From: Myxococcales bacterium | Lineage (GTDB): Bacteria > Myxococcota > Myxococcia > Myxococcales > Myxococcaceae | Assembly (NCBI GenBank): GCA_020846875.1 | Contig: JADLDB010000169.1 | Location: 87,292-151,291, forward strand | Length of the DNA: 64,000 nucleotides | Reading direction: 5' to 3' | Part shown: in pieces, positions 9,431-19,466 of the stretch | Numbering within the stretch: position 1 is the first letter of the stretch | How the letters are laid out: every line of letters starts with the position of its first letter | Notes under the pieces: model-generated | Databases searched by the model: none | What the model was told of the DNA's origin: nothing | What the model saw: the letters and a program-made list of their open reading frames with translations, nothing else | Program-made: the position numbers and the translations under genes

Positions 9431-12400
9431 CTACGGGAGGTGACGGAACAGGAAGCTGGTCCCGCCGCGGATCCCCGGCGCCGTGGCTGAATTGACGTTG
9501 AGGGCCAGGGCCGCGTCACCCGCGGGGCTCTCCAGCCAGCTCGTCGCGCTGCTGCCCTGGATCAGCGGATCGCTGCCCACCTGCCGGCCGTAGTGGAACT
9601 CGATGTCGCCGTTCCCGCGGAACTTCACCTGGAAGTCGAGGTACTGGTTCACCACTGACGCCATGTTGGGGCGCCAGCCTTCCCACGAGACGATCGTCAC
9701 TTCATCGCCGCTGTCGGGCGTCCCGTCGGGATCGCGCTGGAGCCAGTACATGCCGTGGCCGCTCTGGCTGCTGTCGGCTGCCAGCGAGTCCCAGAAGGGC
9801 GCGATCTCCCCCACCGGCTGGGCGGTGCTGGGCGTCGCCTGGTTGCTCACCGACGTATTCAACGTGCCGGTGGTGCTCAGCCACCCCGCGCTGCACACCG
9901 ACACCGCCGCGCTGGCGTTTCCGAAGTAGCGGACCGGCTGCGGCAGGGTGAGCTGGAAGGTCTGCACGCTGGTCAGGTTGGCGGCGGCGACGATCTGCGT
10001 GCCCGTGGCCATCAGCGACTCGAAGCCGCCGGCCGGCAGGGACTCCAGCACGTAGGGGAAGCACCGCCCCTGCGCCGCTCCGGGGGTGCCCTGCTGCGCC
10101 GGCGTGCCGTAGGTGGTGGTGGTCGCCACGGGGCAGGTGGGCGCCGTGAAAGGCGACGCGGTGCGGAGGCTCGTCGACGGTCGATCCGCCTGCACGGCGC
10201 GCCCGTTGGCTACCGCGGTCGTCGCGGTCCAGTCGAGGCGGGCGAAGGCCAGCGTCGATCCCGGCGGCCGCAGCGCCAACTGTCCCGAGGCGTCGGGCAG
10301 GAGGAAGCTGGACGGGTACAGGTGCCCCACCGTCACTGCGGCGCCGTTCCCCAGATCCGCCGCCTGCGCCAGCAGCAACCGCCCGCCGGCCGGCACCGAC
10401 ACGCCCGCCGGGAAGGTGTACGACGACGCCCCCGCCACCATGGACCAGCTCGAGAGATCGATGGGCGCGGGCGTGAAGTTGGCGAGCTCGATCCACTCCG
10501 CGTTGGCGAGGCCGAGGGCGGGGCGCGGGTTCACCTCGGTGACCGCCAGATCTCCCAGGATCAGCACGTCGTCCAGCAGGGCCTCCACTCGCGCGCCGCC
10601 GCCCACCGCTACCGACACGTATGCCGGCGCGGGCATCACCACGTAGCTGACCGGGAGCGCGCTGACCGGCACCGCGCCGAAGAAGCGCAGGGTGTCGCCG
10701 GTGGCCGGCAGCGTCGGGGCGGAGAGGTAGGCCGTCTCGTCACCGTTCACCACGCCCGCCGAGAACGTCGTGGGCACGTTCTGGATCGCCTGGTACGCGA
10801 AGACGAGCTCCCCCGTGGCGTAGACCTGCGCCTGGAAGGTGAGGTCGCTGTTGTCGATGCCCTTGGCCTGGACGTGCGTCCACTGGAGGATGAGGCGCTC
10901 GACGCCGCTCACGGTGTCCTGGCGCCAGTGCACGCGGCTCTGGGGGCCGAGCTGCAGGTCGCGCCCGAAGGGGACGATCGACAGCGGCTGCAGGTTGGTC
11001 GTCACCGGTACCGCGGGGATCGCCACCGCGTCGTTGCCGCGCGAGAAGACGAACCACCCGTTGGTGCTCACGGAGACGGCCGTCGCGTCCACCGCCCGGC
11101 CGAAGATGCGCAGGTCCATGCCGGGCAGGGAGAGGAGCGCGGTGCCGTCGTCGGTGTTGGCGACGCCCGCGGTGGTGGCGAAGCCGACGACCTCGGTGCC
11201 GCTCGAGGAGATGTCCACGAAGGCCGTGCCCTGGGCGTTGGTCTCCACCCGCGGCAGGCCGGAGATCGCCGTCGCGCCAGCCAGCGTGGTGCCGGTGGCC
11301 TGGACCTGGTTGCCCGCAGGCAGCCGGCGAGAAGCGCTCACCACCGCGGGGGTCGTCACCGTCACCGTCGCCGTTTGCGGGGTGATGCTCTCGCCCGCCT
11401 GGTTGTCGGCCTCCAGCCGGTACGTCACCGACGGCCGGTTGGGCCGCACCGTCACCGTGCCCGTGTCCAGCAGGCCTTCCCTCTCCAGCGCCACGCCGCC
11501 GCCCACCTGCACCAGCCGCACGCGCCGCGCGTTGGGCACGTCCCACGCCAGCGTCACCTCGCTGCCGCTGGTGGCCACCGTGGAGGGGGACGCCGTGAAG
11601 GAGTTGAAGCTGAGCCCGCCCACCGCCTCCACCACGCCCTGCACCTCGGCGCGCTCGCCGCCCTGGTTGGTGGCGACCAGCGTCACCGTCACCGGCGACG
11701 GGCCGATGTCGACGACCGCGTTTCCGGTCAGCACCTCCGCCGCGCTGGAGGTGACGAAGACGCTCTGGCCGTCCACCTCCACGCGGACCTGATCGGCGCC
11801 GGCCGTCTGCCAGCTCACCGGCACCACCGCGCCGCTGCGCCCGTACGCGGGGATGTTGGTGAGCGTGAAGCGCAACGTGCCGCCGGTGCGGATCACCAGC
11901 GGCTGGGTCACCCGGTCCGTGCCGACGGAAGCCGTCAGCGTGTAGCTCAGCACTCCGCCCGCCGGCAGGGAGGCCGGCACCGTGTCCGTAAAGTCACCGG
12001 AGGCGACCTCTGCCGGCTCCGTCTCGTCCAGCAGGGGCGTGGAGAGGTCGGCGCGCGTCAGCGACACGGCGGTGGCGCCGCGGGTGATCCACGCCACCGT
12101 CACCGGGCCACCTGCCAGCGGGGGAGCGCCGTCGAGGACGAAGGCCTCGATCACCGGCGTCACCGTCACCGTCACCTCGTGGGACTCTCCGTCGACGGTG
12201 AGGCGGTAGCGGCTGGTGAGCTCGGGCGCCACCACCACCGCGCCGCTGCTCCCCTGGCCGCGGAGATCGATGGGACTGCCGTTCACCTCTTCCAGGGCGA
12301 TCGTCTGCGCGCCCGGCGCGTGCCAGGTGAGGGTCGCGGAGCCGCCCGCCTCGATCCGCTCCGGCAGGGCCGCGAAGAGCACCCCCTGCGCCGTCGACTG

Positions 12401-12733
12401 CACGGTGACGCCGATCGACCTGGCGTCGGTGCCGCCTTCGCCCCGCGCGGTCAGCACGAAGGCCGTGTTGGCCGCGACGGTGGCGCTCGCCTCGCCGCTG
12501 GTGGACGTCCCGCCCGTCACCGGCCCCACACCCACCTGCTCGAGCGAGACGCTGGTGGCGTCCTGGGTCGTCCACGAGATGGTCACCGGGTCGCCGGGTG
12601 TCGCCACCGTGGTGGGCGTCACGGTGAAAGCGGAGATCTTCGCGGGCGGCGGAGGCGGCAGGGGATCGGCCTGCTTCGGAGAGCAGGCGGCGAGGGCGAC
12701 CAGGGCCAGGAGCAGGAAGGGGCGCATCGACAT
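9431..12733 (-). CDS. Giant Ig-like/lamin-tail lipoprotein A1
   Basis: Predicted lipoprotein of 1,100 residues, last gene of the first triplet. The lipobox L-A-A-C puts the lipidated Cys at residue 17, followed by SPKQADPLPPPPP. Five Ig-like repeats (about 30-480), a beta-sandwich domain (about 485-690), a lamin-tail-like domain (about 725-860, AEWIELANF), a Cys pair bracketing QQGTPGA, and a C-terminal nidogen-like domain (VRYFGN, VGEIAPFWDSL, FRGNGDIEFHYG). Three in-frame ATGs lie within 12 bases; 12733 is preferred because GGAGA sits six bases upstream of it. The gene follows B1 by 26 bases. Its N-terminal half is the clear partner of A2, but its lamin-tail and central regions are unlike A2's. 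Function unknown. Confidence 0.85.
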   Translation of the reverse strand: MSMRPFLLLALVALAACSPKQADPLPPPPPAKISAFTVTPTTVATPGDPVTISWTTQDATSVSLEQVGVGPVTGGTSTSGEASATVAANTAFVLTARGEGGTDARSIGVTVQSTAQGVLFAALPERIEAGGSATLTWHAPGAQTIALEEVNGSPIDLRGQGSSGAVVVAPELTSRYRLTVDGESHEVTVTVTPVIEAFVLDGAPPLAGGPVTVAWITRGATAVSLTRADLSTPLLDETEPAEVASGDFTDTVPASLPAGGVLSYTLTASVGTDRVTQPLVIRTGGTLRFTLTNIPAYGRSGAVVPVSWQTAGADQVRVEVDGQSVFVTSSAAEVLTGNAVVDIGPSPVTVTLVATNQGGERAEVQGVVEAVGGLSFNSFTASPSTVATSGSEVTLAWDVPNARRVRLVQVGGGVALEREGLLDTGTVTVRPNRPSVTYRLEADNQAGESITPQTATVTVTTPAVVSASRRLPAGNQVQATGTTLAGATAISGLPRVETNAQGTAFVDISSSGTEVVGFATTAGVANTDDGTALLSLPGMDLRIFGRAVDATAVSVSTNGWFVFSRGNDAVAIPAVPVTTNLQPLSIVPFGRDLQLGPQSRVHWRQDTVSGVERLILQWTHVQAKGIDNSDLTFQAQVYATGELVFAYQAIQNVPTTFSAGVVNGDETAYLSAPTLPATGDTLRFFGAVPVSALPVSYVVMPAPAYVSVAVGGGARVEALLDDVLILGDLAVTEVNPRPALGLANAEWIELANFTPAPIDLSSWSMVAGASSYTFPAGVSVPAGGRLLLAQAADLGNGAAVTVGHLYPSSFLLPDASGQLALRPPGSTLAFARLDWTATTAVANGRAVQADRPSTSLRTASPFTAPTCPVATTTTYGTPAQQGTPGAAQGRCFPYVLESLPAGGFESLMATGTQIVAAANLTSVQTFQLTLPQPVRYFGNASAAVSVCSAGWLSTTGTLNTSVSNQATPSTAQPVGEIAPFWDSLAADSSQSGHGMYWLQRDPDGTPDSGDEVTIVSWEGWRPNMASVVNQYLDFQVKFRGNGDIEFHYGRQVGSDPLIQGSSATSWLESPAGDAALALNVNSATAPGIRGGTSFLFRHLP

Positions 12734-12759
12734 GGGCATTCTCCGAAGGCGGCGCGTGA

Positions 12760-15700
12760 TCAGGGCGTGCGCAGGAAGCGCAGGCCCATGCCGGGGGTGG
12801 CGGTGGAGGTGTTGACGGTGGCGGTGTTGACGCTGTGGGCAAGCGCCTCGGTGCCGGCCGGGTTCTCCAGCCAGATGGTGGCGCTCAGGCCGCTCGCGTA
12901 GTCCTGATCCGAGCCGCTCTGCATCACTCCGTAGTGGTACTCCACCACGCCCGAGTCGAAGAACTTCACCTCGAAGTCCAACGAGTCGTTGTGCGTGCGG
13001 GCCGGGTAGTGGCTTACGCCCTTCCACTCGACGATCCAGTGGGGCCGCGGCTCCACCGCCGACGCCCCCGCCGCGAAGCGCTTCACGTACACCCCAGAGG
13101 CGCTGCGCCCGGTGAAGTCCAGGTCGTCCCAGAAGGGCGCGATGATCAACCCGCTCGTGGGCAGGGTGGAGCTGTCGGGGCGCACCTTGTTGCTCGGACC
13201 GGCGTTGGTCGTCGAGGTGAAGGCGCGGGGCAGGATCCACCCGTTGCTCGACACGGTGAGGGTGTTGGTGGGCGTGCCGAACAGCACGATCGGCGCGGCG
13301 GAGACGTCGATGGAGGCCAGGCCTTCGTCCGTCGGCAGGGCGATCACGTTGACCGGCTGCAGGGCGACGAAGGTGGTGGGGGACGCCACGTCCTCGAAGG
13401 CCCCGTCGATGGGCAACAGGAGGTAGCCGCGGCAACTGGTGTTGACTCCCGGCGTGCCGCGCTGCTGCGGCGTCTGCGTTCCATACGGCTGGGTCCCGGC
13501 GCATGGCCGCTCGGTCAGGGTGGAGCCGGTGGCGCTGGTGACCACCTTCGTCGGATCGAATACGCCCGCCACGCCGTTCGCCCCGGGGCCCGCCGGCGTC
13601 CACGACGCCTGGGTGGCGAAGCTGCCGGAGCGCAAGGTGACGGAGCCAGTGAAGTCGTTGAGGAGGAAGGACGTGCCGTAGGCGTAGCCCACCGCGACGC
13701 CGTCGTTCTGCGCGGTGTCGGTGGTCTGCCCCAGCACCAGCGTCCCTTCCGCGGGCACCACCGCGTTGCCGGCGATGGTGTGGACGTTGCCGCCCCCGAA
13801 GTCGAGTTCGAAGCCGGCGAGATCGAGCGGCCGCTTCGAGGCGTTGCGCACCTCGATCCACTCCCCGGCGGGCACCAACGGCCCCGTCGCGTACATCACC
13901 TCGGCGATCGCCAGCTCACCGGCCTTCACGAAGCGGGTCAGCGGCACGTTGGTGAAGCCCGTCCCCAGCTTGACGAAGCCGCTCATCGGCAGCCGCGCGG
14001 CCGATACCGTCACGGGCGCCGCCCTCGGTCCGAAGAAGCGCAGGCCTGTCCCCGCCGCCGGAGTGCCCGTGAAGCCGACGCCGCGGCCCGAGGTCGTCTG
14101 CAGTCCGATCGTCTGGGCGTACACCATCGGGAAGTTGCTCAGCGTCCGGTATTCGAAGGTCACCACCCCGGCCTGGCTCAGCTGCGCCTGGAAGGTCAGC
14201 TCCGAGTAGGGCGCGCCGACGATCCGCACCCGATCCCACTGGACGATCAGCACCCGGTTGGGGGCCTCGCCACGCACCTCCCAGAAGACGTTGCCCTGGG
14301 GGCCCAGCTCCAGGTTGGACCAGAAGGGCGCGATCGTCAGGTTGTAGGTGGTGTTGATGCCCGGGTAGGCGGAGGACGGCGACGTCGGGAACAGCGTGTT
14401 GCGCCGCAGGGACAGGAACCCATTGGTGCAGGCCGAGATGATCCCCGTCCCCAGGCGACTGCCGTACAGCGTCGTCTCGAAGCCCTCGGCGGTGAACTCG
14501 GCGTAGCCCTGATCCTGGCTGCCGGTGAAGCTGAGCGCGGTCCCCGTGGTGGAGATGTCGACGAAGCCCGAGGTGCTCAGCAGATCGACGTTGGAGTGCG
14601 GCAGGCCGTGGATCTCGCTGCCCACAGGCAGGGCGAGGTCGACGTTGCCCTGGCTCTGGTAGACGAGCCCGCCGTCCACCTGCGAAAGCTGCACCGGCGT
14701 CGTCACCGTGACGTCGGCGGTGGCGGTGAGCGGCGCGTCCAACATGTTGTCGGCGGTCAGCTTGAAGCGGGTGCCGGCGCGGTTGGCGTACGCGGTGGCG
14801 GTGCCCGACGCCGCGGCAGGGCCGGTCAGCCACACCACCGTGAGTTGATCGTCCTGCTCGATGCGCAGCCGGCGCGCGTTGGGCACGTTCCACTGCAGGG
14901 TGACCGCGCTACCGCCGGTGGCCACGGTGCCGGGCGTGGCGGTGAAGAGGTCGAGCTGGGTGTCGCCCACCGCGTCCACCGTCACGTCCTTCGAGGCGGA
15001 CTTGCCGGACTGCAGCGCGATCGCCGTCACCGTGTAGGTGGTGGCGCTGGCGGGCGTGGGCAGGCGCACCTGGCCCTGGGCCACCTGCGGAGCGGTGGTC
15101 GTCTCGTAGAGGACGGTGCCGCCGGCGATCACCCGCACCACGTCAGCGTTGGCCGCCTTCCACGAGAGCGCGAAGTCCTGGCCCACCTTGGCGTAGGGCG
15201 GCGCGTTCACCTCCAGCACGGAGGGATCGACCCCCACCAGGACGGGCACCGTCTGGCGCGCGGTGCCTCCCGGGCCTTCCGCGTCGAGCCGGTAGTTGAG
15301 GATGGTGCCGTCCGCCAGCGCCGGCACCACGTGGGCGAAGCTGCCCTGGGCCAGCTCCGCCGGGGCGGTGGTCTCGTGCAGCACCCCGATGCCGGGGACG
15401 GAGATCGTCACCTTCGCCGTGAAGCGCGTCTTCCACGACACCGTCACCGTCTCGCCCGGGCGCGCCGCGGTCTTCGAGGCGGTCAGTTGGTCGATCGACG
15501 GCAGGCGCGTCACCGTCACCGTCCGGGTCAGCCCGTCCGCGTCCAGCGTGTAGCTGGTCTCCGCGGAGGCGGGATCGATCGACACCGAGCCCGACTGCAC
15601 CTGGCCCATCAGGTCCAGCGGGGCGCCGTTGGAGGGGGTGATCGTCACCGTGCGCGCGCCGGGCGCAGTCCACAACAGCGTGCCCGTCTCTGCGGGGGCC

Positions 15701-16092
15701 AGCACGGGCGGCCAGGCGGAGAGGATCAGATCGTTCGCGTTCGGCGCGGCCGCCACTTTCACCGAGACGAAGGCGGTGGCCCGTGCGCCGCGCTCGTTGG
15801 CGGCGGTGAGCACGTACAGGGTGCTGTCGGCGGGGCTCACCTCCAGCGTGCCGGACAGGCGGTTGTCCACGCCTGACGCCGCGCCCTGGTTCACGTCGGA
15901 GATGGTGACGCTGGTGGCGTCCTGCACTTCCCAGGTGAGCGTCACCGGCGTGCCGGGCTCGATGGCCGTCGGCGAGGCGGTGAAGGAGATCACCTTCGGG
16001 GAAGGCGGGATCGGATCCGGCGGCGGCGCGGTAGGGCAGCCGGCGAGGGCGCCGAGGAGGGCGAACAGCGGAGCGGTGCGCAGGGCGGTCAT
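12760..16092 (-). CDS. Giant Ig-like/lamin-tail lipoprotein B1
   Basis: Predicted lipoprotein of 1,110 residues, middle gene of the first triplet. The lipobox L-A-G-C places the lipidated Cys at residue 19, and the spacer is PTAPPPDPIPPSP. Five Ig-like repeats are followed by a beta-sandwich (about 470-690, APFWSNLELG), a lamin-tail-like domain (about 725-850, GEWIEVRN, VLGQTTDT), a Cys pair around QRGTPGV, and a C-terminal nidogen-like domain with APFWDDLDF and VEYHYGVM. An ATG four codons upstream (16104) is possible, but the ATG at 16092 has GAGGA five bases upstream, in the same string that precedes A2. It begins 15 bases after the C1 stop. Pairs with B2. Confidence 0.85.
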   Translation of the reverse strand: MTALRTAPLFALLGALAGCPTAPPPDPIPPSPKVISFTASPTAIEPGTPVTLTWEVQDATSVTISDVNQGAASGVDNRLSGTLEVSPADSTLYVLTAANERGARATAFVSVKVAAAPNANDLILSAWPPVLAPAETGTLLWTAPGARTVTITPSNGAPLDLMGQVQSGSVSIDPASAETSYTLDADGLTRTVTVTRLPSIDQLTASKTAARPGETVTVSWKTRFTAKVTISVPGIGVLHETTAPAELAQGSFAHVVPALADGTILNYRLDAEGPGGTARQTVPVLVGVDPSVLEVNAPPYAKVGQDFALSWKAANADVVRVIAGGTVLYETTTAPQVAQGQVRLPTPASATTYTVTAIALQSGKSASKDVTVDAVGDTQLDLFTATPGTVATGGSAVTLQWNVPNARRLRIEQDDQLTVVWLTGPAAASGTATAYANRAGTRFKLTADNMLDAPLTATADVTVTTPVQLSQVDGGLVYQSQGNVDLALPVGSEIHGLPHSNVDLLSTSGFVDISTTGTALSFTGSQDQGYAEFTAEGFETTLYGSRLGTGIISACTNGFLSLRRNTLFPTSPSSAYPGINTTYNLTIAPFWSNLELGPQGNVFWEVRGEAPNRVLIVQWDRVRIVGAPYSELTFQAQLSQAGVVTFEYRTLSNFPMVYAQTIGLQTTSGRGVGFTGTPAAGTGLRFFGPRAAPVTVSAARLPMSGFVKLGTGFTNVPLTRFVKAGELAIAEVMYATGPLVPAGEWIEVRNASKRPLDLAGFELDFGGGNVHTIAGNAVVPAEGTLVLGQTTDTAQNDGVAVGYAYGTSFLLNDFTGSVTLRSGSFATQASWTPAGPGANGVAGVFDPTKVVTSATGSTLTERPCAGTQPYGTQTPQQRGTPGVNTSCRGYLLLPIDGAFEDVASPTTFVALQPVNVIALPTDEGLASIDVSAAPIVLFGTPTNTLTVSSNGWILPRAFTSTTNAGPSNKVRPDSSTLPTSGLIIAPFWDDLDFTGRSASGVYVKRFAAGASAVEPRPHWIVEWKGVSHYPARTHNDSLDFEVKFFDSGVVEYHYGVMQSGSDQDYASGLSATIWLENPAGTEALAHSVNTATVNTSTATPGMGLRFLRTP

Positions 16093-16107
16093 GGCGGTCC
16101 TCATGGC

Positions 16108-19100
16108 TCAGGGCACCGGGGTGAAGCGGTAAGCGGAGTGGGGCGCGACGGTCGGGTTGTTCAGGTTCTGGGTTGCGTTGCGCAGGATCGGCAGCGCGTC
16201 GGAGTACCAGGGGCGCTCCAGCCACACCGTGGCGCCGTAGCCGGTGGCGAACGGCTGGGCCGCGTTGGCGCTGATCATGTTCCCGTAGTGGATCTCGATC
16301 ACCCCGTCGTCGAAGAGCTTCGCCTGGAAGTTCATGTCGTCGTCCTGGCCGGCGATGGTCTCGGACATGCGGTGCCACTGCACGATGGTGGCGCTGCCCA
16401 CCCGCGCCACGTACACGTTGGCTTCGGGCTCGTTGCCGCGGGCACGCAGGCTGTCCCAGAAAGGAGCGATCACCCCCTGGGGGCTGCGCGTGGTGTCGGT
16501 GAGCCACGGGTTGCCGGATCCCGAGGTGGGCTGCGGGCGCACGGAGATCCACCCGTTGGAAGAGATCCACACCGTGGAGTACACGGTGCCGAAGTAGGTG
16601 AGCGGCGCGGGCAGCTCGTACCCGTTGGCGGTCACCACGCCGCTCATCGACGTGCCCGGCGCGAAGACCGGCGCCCCGAAGGACGAGATGTCCACGTACG
16701 ACGCGGGGATCGGCTGGAGCCGGTAGAAGTAGCACGTCTCGTTGATCGCCCCGGGCGTCCCCACCTGCAGGGCGGCGCCGAAGGTCTGCGTGCGGGTGCA
16801 CGGCCAGGGATCCTGCCCGTTGCGGATCGCGCGCTCGGCCGGTTGCACCGACTGGCCGGGAGAGGAGTTGACGCCTCCGTCCGCCGTGCCACCGGTCCAG
16901 GTCAGGCTGGAGATCACGAAGGGCGTCGCGTCGGGGATCCGCAGCTCCACGCTGTCCGCCGGCTGCAGCGGCAACTGCCCCTGCGCCCAGGCCACCTGCA
17001 CGTTGGCCTCGCCATTGTCCGCCGGGTTGGTCGATTCACCCAGCACCAGGTGCGCGCCGCCGTCGAGCGTCAGGTCCTGAAAGAAAAAGGAGGTCGCGGC
17101 CCCGCCGGAGCCGCTGGCGAGCTCCAGGCCGGTCAGGTCCAGCGCCTCGTCGGTGTTGTTCTTGAGCTCGATCCAGTGCCCCTGGCTCACCAGCTGCGAG
17201 GGCAGCGGCAAGGCCTCGCTCACCACCACCATGTCGGTGGAAAACGTCCTGGCCGTCCCGGACACGTTCATCAGCTGACCCGAAGGAAGCTCGACGAAGA
17301 AGCCGAAGGGCCGGTGCCCGCGCAGGCGAAGATCCTGCGTGCCGGTGGCGCGGGCGATGTCGTTGGCGAACCAGCGCAGCTCCTCGCCGGCGCCCACCGT
17401 CCCTGTCACGTTGTAGCCGACCGACGCCGCGAAGGAGCCGGGGGACTCCACCGCGCCCACCGTGGCGGACGAGGTGTCCGCGCCCAGGAGCGTGCGGTAG
17501 ACGAAGCGGAACTCGCCGGTCTCGAAGAGCTGCACCTGGAAGGTGAGCTCGGTCGACGACGTGCCCGCCTTCTGCAGCCGGGACCACTGCACCAACAGCT
17601 TGCGGGGGAAGGTGGCGCCCTCCAGGAAGTACTTCACCGAGCCGTTGGCGCCGAGATCGAGATCGTCCCAGAAGGGGGCCAGCAGCGCCGGGCCGGGGTA
17701 GTTCGGCGAGGCCACGTCGGCGTTGGTGTCGCCCACCGAGCTCGGGCCCAGCACCAGCACGCCGTTGACCGACGCGGTGAGGGTCGTCACCCGGCTGGTG
17801 ACGAAGGGGAAGACGAAGCCCTGGGGCGCGGAGAAGGCGGCCACCGAGCGATCCGGGTTGGCGAAGTACAGCGTCGTCGCCTCGGGGATCGTCTCCAGGT
17901 CGATGAAGGGGCCCGTGGAGGTGCTGGACTCCGGGGTCGGATCCGGCAGGCCCGGCAGATCGTTCGGGGTCAGCGAGGTGAGATCCCACGACGCGGTGAT
18001 GGTGGCGCCGGCGGGCGCGGGCTGCGGCGAGAAGGCGATCGTCCTCGGTGTGCCGACCACCGTCCGCGCCTCGGCGGTGACGGTGTCGCCCGCCGCGTTG
18101 GCCGCCTCCAGCACGAAGGTGGTGGTGGCGCCCACGAACATCGCCTGGTTTCCCGAGGCGACCTGCGTGGCGGCGTCGGTGACGAAGAGGTTGGCGCCGC
18201 CCTTCGCGCGGATCACCACGCGCGTGGCGTTGGCGGTCTGCCAGGTGGCGGTGATCGGCATGCCCGCCTGGGCAACGGACGAGGTGACGGTGAAGGAGGT
18301 GACGGTCGGGCGATCGACCACCGCCGTGTGCTTCGTCACGCGGGTCGACAGCCCATTGAAGTCGTACGCCACCAGCGTGAAGTCGGTGGGCGCGGTGAGT
18401 GGAGGGACGTCGAAGCTCGCGTCCAGCCGGGTGCCGGCCAGCGGGGCGTGCAGCAAGAGGCCGTCGGCGTAGAGCTCGACGCGCCAGGCGTTGGTGGTGG
18501 CCCAGGAGATCGTCAGCGGCGCGCCGCGCGTCCCGGCGGAGGCCACGTCGAAGGCGTCGATCTGCGGGCCCGCGCCCACCCGGCTGTCCAGCGCGCGCGA
18601 CACGGCCTGGGCGGGCGAAGTGGCGGACAGCGTCAAGGTGAAGCGCAGCGGGAAGCCGTCGCGCACCGCCACGCCGCCGTCCGGCAGCGCGGAGGGGACG
18701 GTGAAGGTGTGGCTGCCCTGGGCCACGCCGGTGGTGGTGTCCACCAGCGGGCCGAAGGTGGCCTCGCTCACCACCACGCGCTCGCCGCCGGCCGTCCTCC
18801 ACTGGAGCTCGAGGTCGGCGCCTTGCGTGGCCGCGGGCGGGGTGAGGGTGAAGGACTCCACCACGGGGATCACCTGCACCGTGACGCTGGTGGTGAGCGC
18901 CGTGCCGTCCGCCTTCTCGGAGCGCAGGGTGTAGGTGGTTGACAGGGCCGGCGTGTCGGTGAGGCTGCCCGAGGAGTCGGTGCTCAGGCTGCGCGTGCCC
19001 GCGGTGAGGGACGCGTTCTTCCCGTCGGCGGCGGACCACACCACGTCCACCGACTCGCCCGCGTGGATCACCGGCGGGGCCACCACCAGGAAGACGGACT

Positions 19101-19449
19101 GGAGCCCCTCGTCCACCGCCACCTGCACGAAGGCCGTGTCCCGCCCGCCGTCGCCGTCGGCGTGGAGGATGAAGAAGGCAGACGCGCCTGGCGTCGCCGT
19201 GGCCGTGCCGCTGCCCTGGCTGGCGTCGAAACTGACGGACGTGGCCACGCCGTCCTGGTCGATCAACTCGACCGACTTCGCGCGCTGGGTGGTGAGGGTG
19301 AAGGTGACGGCCTCGCCCGGGGCGATCCGCGCCTTGTCCACGGAGAAGGAGGTGATCGCCGGCGGCGCCTCGGGAGGCGGCGGCTTCTCGGGCGACGAAC
19401 ACCCGGTGAGGGCGAGCAGTGCAGCGAGGCTCAGGGCGCGAGGCGTCAT
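16108..19449 (-). CDS. Giant Ig-like/lamin-tail lipoprotein C1
   Basis: Predicted lipoprotein of 1,113 residues, first gene of the first triplet. The signal peptide ends L-T-G-C (Cys 17), followed by SSPEKPPPPEAPP. Five Ig-like repeats occupy about 30-480. They are followed by a beta-sandwich (about 485-690, APFWDDLDLG, FQVQLFETGEFRF), a lamin-tail-like domain (about 735-860, GHWIELKN, VLGESTNP), a Cys pair around VGTPGA, and a C-terminal nidogen-like domain (LTYFG, APFWDSL, FDDGVIEIHYG). The reading frame stays open far upstream, but the ATG at 19449 starts the only signal peptide and has GAGAAAG upstream. A strong inverted repeat sits 17 bases upstream of the start. Function unknown. Confidence 0.85.
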   Translation of the reverse strand: MTPRALSLAALLALTGCSSPEKPPPPEAPPAITSFSVDKARIAPGEAVTFTLTTQRAKSVELIDQDGVATSVSFDASQGSGTATATPGASAFFILHADGDGGRDTAFVQVAVDEGLQSVFLVVAPPVIHAGESVDVVWSAADGKNASLTAGTRSLSTDSSGSLTDTPALSTTYTLRSEKADGTALTTSVTVQVIPVVESFTLTPPAATQGADLELQWRTAGGERVVVSEATFGPLVDTTTGVAQGSHTFTVPSALPDGGVAVRDGFPLRFTLTLSATSPAQAVSRALDSRVGAGPQIDAFDVASAGTRGAPLTISWATTNAWRVELYADGLLLHAPLAGTRLDASFDVPPLTAPTDFTLVAYDFNGLSTRVTKHTAVVDRPTVTSFTVTSSVAQAGMPITATWQTANATRVVIRAKGGANLFVTDAATQVASGNQAMFVGATTTFVLEAANAAGDTVTAEARTVVGTPRTIAFSPQPAPAGATITASWDLTSLTPNDLPGLPDPTPESSTSTGPFIDLETIPEATTLYFANPDRSVAAFSAPQGFVFPFVTSRVTTLTASVNGVLVLGPSSVGDTNADVASPNYPGPALLAPFWDDLDLGANGSVKYFLEGATFPRKLLVQWSRLQKAGTSSTELTFQVQLFETGEFRFVYRTLLGADTSSATVGAVESPGSFAASVGYNVTGTVGAGEELRWFANDIARATGTQDLRLRGHRPFGFFVELPSGQLMNVSGTARTFSTDMVVVSEALPLPSQLVSQGHWIELKNNTDEALDLTGLELASGSGGAATSFFFQDLTLDGGAHLVLGESTNPADNGEANVQVAWAQGQLPLQPADSVELRIPDATPFVISSLTWTGGTADGGVNSSPGQSVQPAERAIRNGQDPWPCTRTQTFGAALQVGTPGAINETCYFYRLQPIPASYVDISSFGAPVFAPGTSMSGVVTANGYELPAPLTYFGTVYSTVWISSNGWISVRPQPTSGSGNPWLTDTTRSPQGVIAPFWDSLRARGNEPEANVYVARVGSATIVQWHRMSETIAGQDDDMNFQAKLFDDGVIEIHYGNMISANAAQPFATGYGATVWLERPWYSDALPILRNATQNLNNPTVAPHSAYRFTPVP

Positions 19450-19466
19450 GGGCTTTCTCGGCGAAG

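Noticed and set aside
192..18942. Very long plus-strand open frames opposite the six lipoprotein genes (for example 2618-6778, 9755-12901, 12835-15876, 16138-18942)
   Set aside because: They are antisense shadows of GC-rich genes: Arg/Gly/His-rich translations, no signal peptides or domains, no ribosome sites, while the minus strand encodes clear paralogous lipoproteins.
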